From the NCBI RefSeq assembly GCF_932526225.1, contig NC_064042.1:4259001-4323000 (forward strand): a DNA stretch of 64,000 nucleotides, read 5' to 3'. The stretch is from Nematostella vectensis (Eukaryota > Cnidaria > Anthozoa > Actiniaria > Edwardsiidae). The translations under genes were made by a program, and so were the position numbers. The notes beneath the pieces were generated by a model. The model had not been told where the DNA came from. It did not search any database and saw nothing but the letters and a program-made list of their open reading frames with translations. Below, piece by piece: positions 44,701-57,479 of this stretch. Position 1 is the first letter of the stretch; each line of letters opens with the position of its first letter.

Positions 44701-47291
44701 GGGTTTTCCCCGAGGCCTTGAAAATATTGTCTTTGTACCAGCTGATTTGTAACGGTACCGGCCCTGTACCGTCACATGTCAAAGTAACACTTGACCCTTT
44801 GACCATTCTACCATTGGGCGGGATGTCGACGGACACTACAGGAAGTACCTCTGATGCGTTTACGATCACAGTTTTGTTGAGTCCTTCATCAATTTTATTA
44901 GTAGGTACACACGTGAACACATGTTCTCCTGAAGTGTTCAGCTGGATGTTACTAAATTCACCATTGGTGTCCGTCTTTATCGCCTGATTCCCCAAGTAAA
45001 GAGAGTACTTATTTGGTTTTGGAACGCCGTCAGCAGTACAGTTAAATGATATTTTTGATCCACACTGAGCAGATGCGTTTCCACCCAGTATGGTCAAAGA
45101 GGTATTGTCAGGCTTGTCTAAGAAGTAATCAAAAGAAAAGGTAATAAATGAGCAAGGCAAATAGTAGGCTGAAACAAAATTTTTACAAACATCAGCAGAC
45201 TGCCTTGCATTTTTGCAAATACTCTTTGAGCAGGTGTCAAACTGATGTACAGGGAACATCACACCAGAAGAAATAAAAAAAAAGACTACTATTCTTACAT
45301 CTTACTGCTAGTGTCGCATCCCTGGTGTGATTCCGTCCACACCCATCAGTAGCGACGCACGTGTATAGCCCTGACATGTCGCGGTGCACCATGGGAATGG
45401 TGTAGAACGGTCCGTGTGCTACGGTGTGCCCCTGAGGGCTGATCCATGTGAAGGTTGGTGGAGGAGTACCATCAGCTGAACACGTCAGGTTCACTTGGTC
45501 ACGCTCGGTCACGGTAGGGCTCGGTGGAGAAATGACAACGCTGCTGGGTGGAACTGGAGGTAAAAAAAAAACGCATAAAATATTTTACTCGCATTGTCGA
45601 AGCAAATTTGTTTATAAAACAGATCGAAACCATAGAGAGTCTGGGAGTCATGTTCTTGGTGGTTAACTGTCACTGCCCTTGCCCACATATCTGTAGAAAA
45701 AATAGTGTGAATTTTTAATGAAATATAAACATATTATGCATATATGCATTGCGTGACGTAAGAACGTGATGCATTGTTAGTTAAAAAGAAAACTGTGTGC
45801 AATAAAAGCCATTGCTAAAGTAAGAAAGAACATTTGTCCGCCCTTTCGCGAGTTTTGAGTGTAACATCAGTTCCGTTATTTAACTTCCCTGCTAGCAGAA
45901 GCCTCTTTTCTCTGTATTTACGCATGGCAGAGGTCTCTTTTCCTCGCGAACGCCAGCCCAGCGAAATACAGAGAAAAGAGGCCTCTGCTCGCAGGGAATT
46001 ATGTAACATCTCGAACGCAGGAATCATAAAATTACAAAACCATACAAAACTAAGTGTTTAATATTTTTTAATATTTTTTTTAATATTATCAGGAAACATC
46101 GCCAAAGTTGACAAAGTTGCGAACACCCCCCACCCCACCCTTCCTCTCTGGGTACGGTCCTGCTTCGAAGAAAAGTATTGTAGCTGCCGCTCTTTTTTCT
46201 TCGAGGCCACACGACTGTAGTTACTGGTTTCCAAATCGTTCTTGCCGATATAGTCCTTCAGTATACACCACATCACACATGATATGAAACCGAAATTACT
46301 GGCGGATCATCGTTGAAGCAGACTGATGTCCTGTACTGCAACTGCTAGTGCTGCTAGCTTCATCGGGTTAATCATGATATAGATATTGAAAATACAATCC
46401 TCTTTTTAACTCCTGAAATTCCAGTTCGGTTTTTTTTATCAGTTAAAAGGTAATCAGCACACCAGCTCTAGAAATTGGAAGGTAAAAACTTCTCGCAGGA
46501 AGTTAAAGTACCACGGCCATCCGTGACGTTGGCAGAGGATTGCATGACGATGACCTCCTTGTTGACTGAACGCATAGAATACGACTAAACGTCAAAATCC
46601 GTTGTAAAAAGCCTATTTTGTCGCAAATGACCAAGAAAATAAAAGAGAGATAAAAAGAAAAGGAGGGGCTCTCTGGCACCCTAGACACCAAAAGAGCGCC
46701 AGCCTTATTTTCTACCGTGCCTAAATCACTTACTCATTGTGAGTCAATACGCTTTTCTTACCCAGCACTTTGAGTAGAGTATCTGATGCAGGCTGCCCAA
46801 TAAGGAAGTTCTTTGAGGTCACACGACACTGTATGCTTTTGGTTCCGAATCCATCCTCGCTGTTGTTAACCTTCAGTGTAAACACCACATCATACACAGG
46901 TGATGAACCCGAGTACGATGCCGACATTACTCGATTACTGAACGCTGGGTCTTTTCCTGAAGCTGTAGAATACATCTCGACCGATGGTCCACCAGCTACA
47001 GCCTGTTGTCTGATTGACACAGCTCCGATCTCTTCCCCCGAGTTAAGAGTCACTCTCCATGTTAGTGTGGCATTCTCGCCATCGTCGAAGCAGACGGACG
47101 TGTTGTACTGCCACTGCCATGTAATGCTAGAGGCTGCTGGCGATGAAGAAAGCGCGAGAAAGGAATCCCAATAATTTAAATTCTGACACATGATGGGCCA
47201 TTGTGCAGTTCGCTTTTGACATACCTGCTAAAGATTTAATCAGCCAAACCAAAGCACCACCGACGAATATCAGATAATAGTAGGAACCCAT
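38653..47291 (-). CDS. Rec4: complete receptor paralogue with an internal exon duplication
   Basis: Exons: 47291-47225, 47136-46762, 45553-45299, 45117-44599, 43820-43548, 42859-42602, 42432-41914, 41368-41123, 40998-40901, 40631-40579, 40500-40358, 40177-39899, 39710-39597, 39518-39497, 39426-39390, 39291-38653. Phases agree and the frame is open for 3897 nt (1298 residues): signal 1-22, V-like 23-147, eight Ig or Ig-like domains 148-837, SEA-like 838-935 (GSVLVYV), FN3 936-1028, membrane helix within 1029-1066, tail to 1298. The start at 47291 is chosen over an upstream in-frame ATG because the other copies begin MG(S/F). Exons 45117-44599 and 42432-41914 each encode two Ig domains without an intron. 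The tail has three NVTQYEDV-type units. Confidence 0.8.
39780..39915 (-). repeat. Short, decayed 42-bp splice-donor repeat in Rec4
   Basis: Only about three diverged units remain after the FN3 exon (CTGATTGAGTGGTCC, CTGTGGTGTTGGTAC, CTGTAAGGGTGGTAC), against 10-14 in the other copies. The FN3 donor itself reads CAG|GTAGGT. Confidence 0.7.
41750..41890 (-). pseudogene. Possible decayed Ig half-domain in Rec4
   Basis: The frame reads CTVNAWFSSNRSL and SLNDTGSHSCLAES, like the second half of an Ig domain with the D-x-G-x-x-x-C end. No clean phase-1 splice sites bound it. It occupies the place of Rec2 exon 7. Confidence 0.35.
41914..45553 (-). repeat. Internal duplication of a two-exon Ig block in Rec4
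   Basis: The pair 45553-45299 plus 45117-44599 is repeated as 42859-42602 plus 42432-41914. The two 519-nt exons are very similar (shared ASEVLPVVSVDIPPNGRM, ISWYKDNIFKASGK, CNVSSSCGTTLNT). Exon 43820-43548 lies between the copies. Confidence 0.85.
44379..44550 (+). other. Exon-like open segment on the plus strand within a Rec4 intron
   Basis: The stretch is bounded by CTACAG| and AAAAG|GTATGT and is open: KMCFCDNFNLEMYDWHPYPV, TGKYIPDAQK. Composition and splice borders look like a real exon of an unrelated gene, possibly carried here by transposition. No neighbours were recognised. Confidence 0.3.
45885..45998. mobile_element. 114-bp Mutator-like MITE
   Basis: Inverted ends TTCCCTGC(T/G)(A)GCAGA then GCCTCTTTTCTCTGTATTT; flanks TTATTTAAC and TTATGTAAC (45876-45884, 45999-46007) form a 9-bp duplication with one mismatch. 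Same family as the 761-bp element at 22546. Confidence 0.75.
46195..46370 (-). pseudogene. Relic of a second V-like exon in Rec4 intron 2
   Basis: Fragments match the V exon: GAGGCCACACGAC, ACACCACATCACACATGATA, GATCATCGTTGAAGCAGACT and GTACTGCAACTGC correspond in order to the Rec4 V exon, but about half the exon is missing and several indels are present. Confidence 0.6.
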
Positions 47292-47337
47292 CAAAGACAT
47301 AAGGTCTAACAAAGGCTCTTGCGCTCAACAGGGTCAG

Positions 47338-47372
47338 CAGGAAGTAAATACTGCAGCCAAAGTGTTTTGCAT
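47338..47372 (-). promoter_or_regulatory. Conserved proximal promoter block of Rec4
   Basis: CAGGAAGTAAATACTGCAGC then CAAAGTGTTTTGCAT on the plus strand; about 12 bp farther from the ATG than in the other copies because of a short insertion. Confidence 0.5.
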
Positions 47373-47399
47373 AATCCCGTGACATATCCAAAAGGTAAA

Positions 47400-48418
47400 T
47401 AGATGTAAAGGTATGCTTGAATGCCCATGTAAGGTTTGTTTATAGGAACGAATAATAAGTTACCAAAGTATTGTATCTGCAAAATCGTCGACCAGTAAAT
47501 GGCTCTTCTTGGCTCTACAAGAAGATAGCAGATTCACGGCAAAAAAGTCGAGTATTCTCAAATATACTCTAAGGATGGATTTAAGTAACAGTCAAAATCT
47601 TCCTCTGTCTTCCTTGCGTCTTCCTCCTAGGGGTAAATATTCAACCTTGTCTTCCTAAAGTATTCTCCAAATGTAGTCATCAAGAGAATAAATTCCAAAT
47701 ATACTCAAACAACAAAAAAGCCCTAATATATACACGATGACGAGGATGCAAAATAGCCATCGGATCTTCACCAAATGGAAAACAGGGTAATAAATAATAC
47801 ATGGGTGGTAACTCGTGTTTAAGTTTCTTTTTATATAAGTCTTCTCAAATATTCTACAGTGCTAAATCTGGAATATTTCCCATGACTTACGCGCATAGTC
47901 TTCATAACCACCCTTTGGTACGCCTCCTCCCTCAGACCTGTACCCAGAGGGGGCTTGGGCCTGAGGAGTACCAAAGGGAGGCAGGCAGAAGGAGGGCGTT
48001 CGCACCCCCATCGAGAACAAAAGGTATACTTCTGAGCCACAATAAAAACGCCCGCAAAAGACATATGAAAGGTCTGTTAGCAATGTGGACATTTTTCAAC
48101 CATGATTTAGGAAGATCCAATAATTCATACACCCTTTGTGCATTTCTTTCCATTTCAAGTTATAATTGCCTTGTTTACGATATTATTGTCTAATGTAATA
48201 ATAGGATACTGTCCGCTGGCGTTTTTCTAAACCAGGGTCGTAGCACGGGGGCAGTCCCCCCCCCCCCCCTAAAAGTAAGAATTCAACCAAAGGCGTTGAA
48301 GGAAAATTGTCTGCCCCCAAAGGCAATAAAAGAAGTTGATTTTTTTTTCGGGTTTCACATCCAACCATGAACGTTAGAATAAGTGATATTCGATGTATAC
48401 ATTTTTTTTATCCGACAG
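47400..48418. other. Spacer between Rec4 and the inverted Rec5
   Basis: No gene recognised. A C-run at about 48255 sits in a short AGGGTCGTAGCACGGGGGCA-type dispersed repeat. Confidence 0.4.
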
Positions 48419-49857
48419 ATGCATCATCTGGCACTTGGCAATGGCAGTACATCACGTCCGTCTGCTTCGACGATGGCGAGAATGCCACACTGACATGGAG
48501 AGTGACTCTAAACTCGGGGGAAGAGATCGGAGCTGTGTCAATCAGACAACAGGCTGTAGCTGGTGGACCATCGGTCGAGATGTATTCTACAGCTTCAGGA
48601 AAAGACCCAGCGTTCAGTGATCGAGTAATGTCGGCATCGTACTCGGGTTCATCTCCCGTGTATGATGTGGTGTTTACACTGAAAGTTAACAACAGCAAAG
48701 ATGGATTCGGCACCAAACAAATACAGTGACGTATGAACTCAAAGAACTACCTTATTGGGCAGCCTGCGTCAGACACTCTACTCAAAGTACAGGGTAAGTA
48801 TGTAAAAGCATTTTTATATTTACATTAGTAAATCACAATAGTTTCAATACTTCAGCTCTTTGTTTAATCTTAAAGCTGGCAAAATGCATAATAATAAAGT
48901 AAGTTAGAAAAAATCTTTTTGGCCCGGCCTGCCTATTAACTAAGCCTATAAGTAAATTCTACAATAAAGTTCAGGATTAGAGTATACACAACCCAACGTA
49001 CATTCTATCTAGAGACTATGTTGAGGCGTTATAGGCTTGATTTCGTTGTTCTGTGGATTCTATTCGGGTTCGTAATGCTTCAAGTATATCTCACAGCAGG
49101 GTGTCAACTCTGAGCTGCATAATAAATTCAAAGCCGTTCTTTTTAGAATCCTAGCTGATAATAAATATTTGGTATAACAGGTTTTGGAACTACGACTATG
49201 ATTTTGTAGTTGTGTTCAATTTATTGTTATGTACCGTTTATATAGATCCTATTTGGGGATTATTTATCATGTAGAGGCAGAAGTTTTCCAATCAGTAATG
49301 TCTAGGAAATATGTAAAGTATGAGTGCCTCTGAAGATTTTTCATATTTAGATACGTTCTATTACTGTTATGCTATGAATGCAAAATGATTATTCATTTAG
49401 TCCAACATTCAACTGAAATTGAAACAAATGTTAAACAGAGTAAAACCAAGCAATGATAACCCATTACCCTGCATCTTTATGTTGTTAGGACTTCATATTA
49501 TCATTGTTGTTTGCTCATTTCAGTTTTTTAATAGGCATTTCCATTGTGTTGGAAGTCAACAATTGCTTGTTTTGCATTCCATATAAAGAATATCATGATT
49601 TTTAATTTAAAGAAAAGCTTTATTTAGTTATTTCACGTCAAACCAGACGAAATGTTTGTGTATCGAATATAATCTTTAATTTGTGTACTGAATATATCTG
49701 TTATAAATCCAATTTATTGAAGTTGTTGTTGTAGATTGATCTGGTTCCGTTTTAGCCATGATTCATAACCATTTAGGCGATTTTCCTCCCTCATCTCGGT
49801 TCACCTCATCCCCACTAGTAATAAAATACGACAGGGTAGGAAGCTCCATGCCCTGGC

Positions 49858-50182
49858 AAACACATATTCAACTCTTCGAGGCGACTTTTTGGGCAGAAAG
49901 TGGACAGGGCCTGGACACAATAGAAAATACAATGCAATGTCATGGCAACTGCTGAGACCATTGTATTCTGTATTGTGTCCAGGCCCCGACCGCGTTCAGG
50001 GGACTGACAGTTTTTCAGCACCCTGGAAGAATGATAAATTTCAACTTTGCAGCGAAAAATTGCAGGGAAATTCTGGTCTTTTGGATTATTTTTTTCGAAA
50101 GATGTGTTTAGAAATTATTCTTCTATGGCTGTCTGCTTTCTGCCGAAAAAGTTGCCTCGAAGAGTCGAATGTGTGTTAATTT
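49858..50182. mobile_element. Nested inverted-repeat element
   Basis: Outer arms AACACA(T)ATTC(A)ACTCTTCGAGG with GGCAGAAAG are mirrored at 50131-50182. Between them lies an inner hairpin (GGGCCTGGACACAATA ... TATTGTGTCCAGGCCC, 49907-49986). This suggests one element inserted into or built from another. Confidence 0.6.
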
Positions 50183-50572
50183 TTTTAATGTTTGTTGTAG
50201 ACGTGACACAATTATCAACCATGTTTTCAATTGCCTTTAAAGAAATAGGATTTCCTGTGGTTTGAACATCTAACTCTATGGTAGTTGCACCAAATAGGAG
50301 TTCAAAGTTCAAAGAGAAATCATAAATATCTCTTATTCCCCTAGACTTATTTAGCATGATGTTGTGTTGTGTAAGTTAGATTAGACTTTTTTGGCAGTTC
50401 ACTTTTATAGGCTTCTTTTTCATCCAAAACTTTATTGAAAACTTGGATAAATATTGGATAAATCAAATATAGGGTGAATTTATCGCTCAGTTTATAGCTT
50501 AACATTCATCGTCAAATAAAAATGGATATGTATTATCCAAGTATTACATGTAAAAAATCAAGATTGTTTTCA

Positions 50573-50651
50573 GGTTCTGGTCAGCAGTCCTGTTATTAAT
50601 GACATGCTCTTGAGCATGCCATTGATTCAAAACTGTTGACCAGAACCTGAT
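50573..50651. mobile_element. 79-bp fold-back element
   Basis: Ends CAGGTTCTGGTCA(G/A)CAGT in inverted orientation around a short core with an ATGCTCTTGAGCAT palindrome. Confidence 0.55.
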
Positions 50652-50724
50652 CACTATTTCTTTCTTTGAAGTGATGTCAATCACTTCAGGTATCAAAAAG
50701 TTATATCAAGGTATATCAAATAGT

Positions 50725-52265
50725 TATGGCAAAAACAAGCAGAGAAAGTTCAAAACTAAAAGATGTGGAAAAGTCAATGCATATAAAGCAAGGGACAAAG
50801 ATAGAAAGAGAGTTAAAAGAAGCAAGAAGTAACATTTAACTCCATCAGAAGTGGAAAGAATGAGACAGGGGAACAGGGAGAGGAAAAGGAGAAAAGGAGA
50901 AGCAGAATGAAGAAAGCACAAGAAGCAAAAGATAAATGCAAAGAAAACGTTGAAGCCTATACTACACCCCAAGTACTGGGAAAAGCAGTTGGTAAAGTGA
51001 AGCCATGTTTGCCTAAAAGCCCCAGAAAAAGAAAGGCAGTGATAACAAACTTGGCTACATCTTCAGGTCTTGCTATTTCTAAACGTCAAAAAACAAATTT
51101 CAGAGGTAACAAAAAAAAATTCCCCAGAAGTAGCTTCTAAAGTTAAAGATTTTTACTCTAAAGATTATGTGTCATGCGAAGCCCCTGGAAAAAAGGACTT
51201 TGTCACTAGTTGGCAAAAAGGGAAAAATGAACACATTAAGAAAAGGCACTTGATGTTTTCTCTTAAGAAGCCCATGCTCTTTTTAAAAAAGAGCACCCAG
51301 ATATGAAAGTTGGTCTGAGTAAATTCTTTTCATCCAGTTAATGTACTCCTTTTCTCTTAGACACCAAACAATGTTTTTTTGTGCCAATATCACGAGAACA
51401 TTCGTCTGATATGTGACTGTCTTTCTAAGGAAACTGTAGGTTTTTCTTCCTATTCTGGGAACTTTGTCAATCATTTTGTATGTGACAGCAGCTCAGAGTA
51501 ATGTATGCTTGAGCGATGCAACAACCGCTGTTATACTTTGTTAGACAGCCTTTAAGATGAATGTGAATCCCTTTGTGAGCCTATAACCTGGTCATACCAA
51601 TGGGAGAGAGTAGATATTAAAGTGCCAATTAAAGGGAAAATGTAAGCATAGAAAGTAATAAAGAAGATGAAGACAGTTTGCAAAGAAGGCACGGTCATGG
51701 ATGTCTTTTTATCATAAAGAGCAAAGCTGCCACATTTTTCAGAGCACGTCTTTGTAAAAAGTCAACAATCGACCTTACTTTGAAGAGAGGAAGTCTAGTC
51801 TAAAGAAAGGAGAAGCTGTAGTCCAAGTTGATTTTTCAGAGAACAACAAGATGAAATACAATCAGCGCATTGGAACCAAGAGCAGATAACTTTATTCACA
51901 GTTGCTGTATGGACAAAAAATGAGTCCAAGAATGCCATCTGTGAGTCACATTTTATTGTGTCAGATGAAATGGAGCACAAGACAGCTGTCACAGTGTTTA
52001 TGTCTACAGTCCTCAATCGATTTGTCAAACAAAGGCACCCTGAAGTCACAAAAGCATTCATATTCTTTGATGGGCCAAGCTCACAATTTAAAAATAAATT
52101 GCGAGTATTCTTCCCATCCTTGACAAGATAGTCCATATTCAATAAAACTACTTTGCAACGTCACATGGCAAAGGGTAAGTGGATGGAATTTGGGGTACAA
52201 TGAAACGCATTGTGTCTGAAATGCTGTATCTGCAAGAAAAGTCCCTGCTAGATAGCATATGAACG
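50725..52265 (+). pseudogene. Decayed transposase-like gene of an unnamed family
   Basis: Reading across several frameshifts gives a Lys/Arg-rich start (ERMRQGNRERKRRK, CLPKSPRKRKAV), FYSKDYVSCEAPGKKDFVTS, KKRHLMFSL, KEHPDMKVGLSKFF, TPNNVFLCQYHENIRLICDC, AVVQVDFSENNKMKYNQ, QSAHWNQEQITLFTVAVWT, FIFFDGPSSQFKN, HGKGKW and GTMKRIVSEM. The spaced acidic motifs (VDFSEN, FFDGPSSQFKN) and SHGKG/KR end resemble a DDE-type transposase (inference). Frameshifts and stops are many, so it is inactive. It sits between the first and second Rec5 pseudoexons. Confidence 0.6.
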
Positions 52266-52269
52266 AACA

Positions 52270-54548
52270 TATAACAAATACTAACATATTAATTGCTACT
52301 GTAGGTTTCAGGTCTCTTTTTCTAGTAAAGATCTCACATATGAGGGGCTTGTAAACAAGCTTTTCTCTTACATATAATATACAAATATTTTCTTACCTAT
52401 CATATTACATTTATTGTAAAATTGCTTGGCATATAAGACTAATTTGGGCCATGGTATCAATCAAATGCACTTTAGAAAATAACCAACTTATTTTTATTGA
52501 GGAAAAATGATTTTATAAAAATGATTTAATTAATGATCTGGTTCGTCCAAGCCCTAATTTGAAATTTCTTTAATTTGAAATTTCTTTGCAGCTTGTCTGC
52601 AAAAAAATAAAAGTTACTTTTTCTATAGAATACAGTATTAATGCTGGTGCATACCCCTGACAAAGCCATGTGCCAGTATGTTAGATTTTTAACCCACCAA
52701 TGGTTAATAGCGGTGTTTGCTTTGTCAATCATTTGGTAACATTTCAATAATATACAGTACTGTATGTGTAAAGCTACAGTTTATGAGAATTATTTGATTG
52801 TCACATTAAATCCTATATTCAAAAGCCTATTAGAATATTTTTAGTAAACTGAGATCAGTTTTTATTTAATTTAATGGATGTGTGTTAATCACATGGCCAT
52901 TTTATACTGCGGCTCAATTCGTGTCACACAAATTATCCATCTCCATCGGCAAATCTTGATAATAAACCATTGTATTTTTAAATGATAAGCAATAACAAAG
53001 GAGGTGTTGATCAACATTCTTTAAGGTTTTTTCCCATACATACAAGAAGTTAAATTTGCAAGTGCCAACCAAAGTCTGGTTATCTCAGTGCTCTCTTTGT
53101 ATGGGTGGCCATCTGAATGCCATCATGACTACATATAGCTTCTGTGTCTCAGCAAAGCTAGATATTACAGGACACAAATGTTATTTCTTGAATGGTGAAT
53201 TGCAAACAAATATTTCATATTTGGCATGTGCTGTTTGCACTGCACGTTGGCACAATTATACATTGCCCTCACAGATGAGGGTGGGCATATGACAGACTTT
53301 CTCGAATCTGTTTTTATTATGGTGAAGGGGGAGTTTGGGAGCTCCTAATAAACCAGTTTCCAGACTTGATTCTGAATGATGTAAAAGATTAATAATATAC
53401 TCTTAATTAAAGTGGATAGAATTTCTGCATGCAGTTTCTATTTCTATACAGTACATGTGCATAATTGATTAAGTGAAACAAATAGACTCCTGCCTTACAA
53501 TTTCAATTTGCTCAGTTTTACAAAAGTTTTCGTCGAGAATGACACACATGCTAAACAAATACTGTAAAGGGGCAACTGCAGTGTGATATGTATTTATACA
53601 GTATATGATAGGGTAAGAGATAAGAAAATGTTATTGTTATCACAGGGCTGGGCAGGGGGTGCCTCCTCCCCCCCCCCCCCCCCCTTTCCAGTGTTTTGAA
53701 GAAATTTAGGGAAATTATACCAGTGTAGGTGGTCGTGCCTCAATATGTTTTTATTGTTTCTGCTTTGTGCCCCCAAATAATTATGAGGCCTGCTAGAGCC
53801 CTGTACCACAAATGCTCTGTGGTACATAAATCAGTTTTTTATGCTAAAGGTTAAATGATAAAAGGTAATTTAAATTAATCAGACTAGCATATAAAACCTA
53901 TTGGACTAGTACTCTGCAAAGAGGTGGTTTCTGATTACAGACTTTTACCAAGAAAGTAGGAACAATGCAAGACCTTCAAATGTCACTGCAAAGCTTAAGT
54001 AGAGTTCACTGGTATGACTAGAAAATGCATTGGCATAGTTAAATCAGGAAAATAAATCAAGACAAGGTTGAAATGGTATCTTTGCACCTGTGTAAAAATA
54101 AAGTATTTTTAATTAATTTGAATTAAGCAGACTAGTAGTTCGACAAGGGGATAACGCTCAAACATCAGCCAAGCTACACTGTTTATACAGAGCAATAGAA
54201 CATTCAAACCTTGTTTTGATTTCTTTAGTGGGGTTAGTCAGAGCTGGAAAAGCTGTTCTAGCACCAAGATAACATTGTTGTTAGATAGAAGAAATCAGGT
54301 GTGTTTCCATGCAGAACATTTTATTTTAAATATGCCCTGGTAAATGATCTATGTATTTCAGTCGGCTGCTGAACACAGGCTAGGTAACCCATGAACAAAA
54401 AGCTGAATCTTGTTTGGCCGAACAGACAACATTTCGTGAAAAGGACTTGTGTTATGTTTGTCTGATTAATGTAGATCTGCATTCAGCTGAATCTATAGTA
54501 TGTCTGCTATTCAGTAAAGATCAATATATGCTTTCGTTTTTCTCTCCA
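52270..54548. other. Gene-free AT-rich stretch
   Basis: No coding domain recognised. A G/C-run remnant (53640-53830) resembles dispersed repeat pieces at 34150-34330. Confidence 0.4.
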
Positions 54549-55325
54549 GTTCCACCCAGCAGCGTTAATATAACCCCACCGAGCCCTACCGTGACCGAGC
54601 GTGACCAAGTGAACCTGATGGTACTCCTCCACCAACCTTCACATGGATCAGCCCTCAGGGGCACACCGTAGCACACGGACCGTCCTACACCATTCCCATG
54701 GTGCACCGCGACATGGCAGGGGTCTACATGTGCGTGGCTACTGACGGATGTGGGAGGAACCACACCAGAAATGCGACACTCGCAGTGAGATGTAAGCATA
54801 TGCTTTTACATTTATTGGTACATGGGAGTTCTAATTGCATTGGTTTATAACGTTATTTAAGCAAATGCCTTCCACTATTCTGTCACATTGATTTAAAAAC
54901 AAAATAAAAAAATGAACGGACAAGATGTCAAATAAGTACGTGATCTCTACGTGATGCCTTCTTCCTGACTGTGCAAACAAAATCGATCGCTAGCATGCCT
55001 AGTCGTTTAATCTCAAAATGATTTGTTGTGAGATGTCTTTATTATGGAGAATGTTAAATTGCTGATGGGCATGAATGGACAATCACCACCAGGTTGCAGC
55101 GAGTTCTTAACAGGGTAGTAAATATTTTTTTTTATAAATAATTCAGATTATGCAATCCAAAATACATGCGACAGGAGGGCAGAAAAACGTTTTGCTGATG
55201 ACCTTATTATGTGCTGTACGATGTTTATCGTACTAATTACTTTTTTTAAATTTGAAATTACTTCCTCTACACAATTCCTTAAAGTTTCCGCTCTATACTT
55301 CCCACCTGCTTACTGCATTACTTGA

Positions 55326-55439
<114 letters not shown>

Positions 55440-57479
55440 TAACCTACACTCTGTATCGCAATGGTACAGAGTTTGCCTCACAGATGCACGGACTGTTCTT
55501 CCTTTCTCTTAACACTCCTGGCGTGAGTATCTTCACGTGTGTTTCCGGTAACGAGGCGGGAGATGGACACAACAAGAGCGTCACCGTCACCGTTAAAAGT
55601 ATGGTTATGATAAACCTTTCCGGTAACAAAAAGTATATTACACTTGACAATCTTCACCATCACTTTTTTGTTAGTGCTAAATATTCAGCTTTCATTGGTT
55701 CACTGCTAATAAGTATAGATATTTGAACTGCTCCCTCTTACGTGGCTGAGGTAGTATTATGTGTGTATGTGGGACTCCAAAGTCCAATGGAACGAGGAGT
55801 GCTGTAAATAGACTAAAATAAACGCATTGAAACGTTTTTAATCATTTGACAAATGAACTCGTGGGATTTGCCGTGCCCGTGCGACTGCCTTATGTAAGCC
55901 TCCCCTCCCCTCCCTAGAATGACATTGGCCTATTGTAAGCTTACTTTGTAAATTGTGTACCGATACATTAAATAAAAAAAAATGTAGCTGGATGATCAAT
56001 TTCTCTTGCATTTCGGCTTGTCAAATTTTGACTTTTTTTTGTATCCAAGAAAGTATTAAAACATTTTATCTATCAGCCTGAAATCAGCAGAAATATTTTT
56101 TGCTCGCTCGGGGTCAAAAGCTAAGCCTTAAAAGCCAACCATTTTCTCGCGCTGTCTGCAATTGTCATGGTGTCTTCTTTTCTTCATATAGCACCTCCGC
56201 GAATCACGGGCCTCAACCCGTGCAGTGTTCCGCGTCAGGCACAGCACCTTTGAACATAGCAATACACAAACAAGACGGGTCGGTACTGACCAGCTCCGGG
56301 AGCTACACGTTCAGTCCCATCACGAGAAGAGATGAAGGGGACCTATACATGCACCGTGAACAACAGCAATGAGTGTCCGGTTGATACAAAGACCACGAGT
56401 ATCACCGTCAACTGTGTTTTTTTTTTTTGCGTTTTGCCAACTGTTCCTTCTGCTCGCCCTTAAGTGTATTCTATGTGGCGTATCGTTTCTGACTAAATCG
56501 TACGTCGTCCGTTGTATCTCCATAAACTATACTTCGTACCAAGCTTTTCTTATTTGTGCATCTCAAGATAATGCTAAACACTCAACTCGGTTCCATCATT
56601 ATCTCATGCAAATTTCCGACAACTTTGAGCAATCAAATACAAACATTATATTTAACTATATAAAAATAGAATAAAATGTGGAATAGAAAACAAAATAACT
56701 TTCTGTGTGTGTTGGTTGAATTGAATATCAAACAGTTTATTTTCACTTACGTAGTTAGAGGAGATGGATAGAGGTTGAAACCTAAGGTGCTTGCTGCACG
56801 CGCCTCAGTTTGAGACAAAAGCGGGTGACACTATCTACCATCTACTTTTCTTTGCAAAGTGAATCCAGTCTTTAGTATAGTACTCTGCTTTATTGAGTTA
56901 AAAACTGCACAAACCTACTCAAAGTTGCTTTACAATGAATGACCTGAAAACGTAGCCAAGGCGAGTTAAACAACTCCGGCAGCGGCGTAGGCTGGATTTT
57001 CAACAGGAGGGGGCCCAAAAGGGACTTTCAAGGAATTTTCTCCTGTATTTTAGATAATGTCTCCCCTCTTTATTGTATTTTTGGCTGCTAAAAGGGGGGC
57101 CCTATGCCACCCCCCTGGCTACGCCCCTGTCCGGTGAACCGAGTCTATGCCGTGTAAACAGATTTACTTTTACTTTTACGTGTAAGCAGGAGTCCCATAG
57201 TTTCTTTTGTGTCTTTACGCAGTAAACTTTATTTGTTATATATTTTAATTCCTTTTTACTAATATTTCTTTTACTTTTGTTCTGTGTAAAATAATAATAA
57301 ACAAACAAACAAACAAAAATCAGAATGGAATACGGGGTTCCATGAATTGTAAAACGAAGTGTGTAGCGCGGGACAAAGACACCTCCGGCCTCGCCCGGGG
57401 TTACAAGATAGTGAAAATTTTAAAATCACCAGAAAAAGAGTACTAAGGCACTTTTAATGACACGATTCTATGTATGTAT

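Noticed and set aside
50724-50972. Minus-strand hydrophobic frame (FFAFIFCFLCFL type)
   Set aside because: It is antisense to the Lys/Arg-rich start of the transposase-like gene; poly-purine coding gives Leu/Phe on the other strand.
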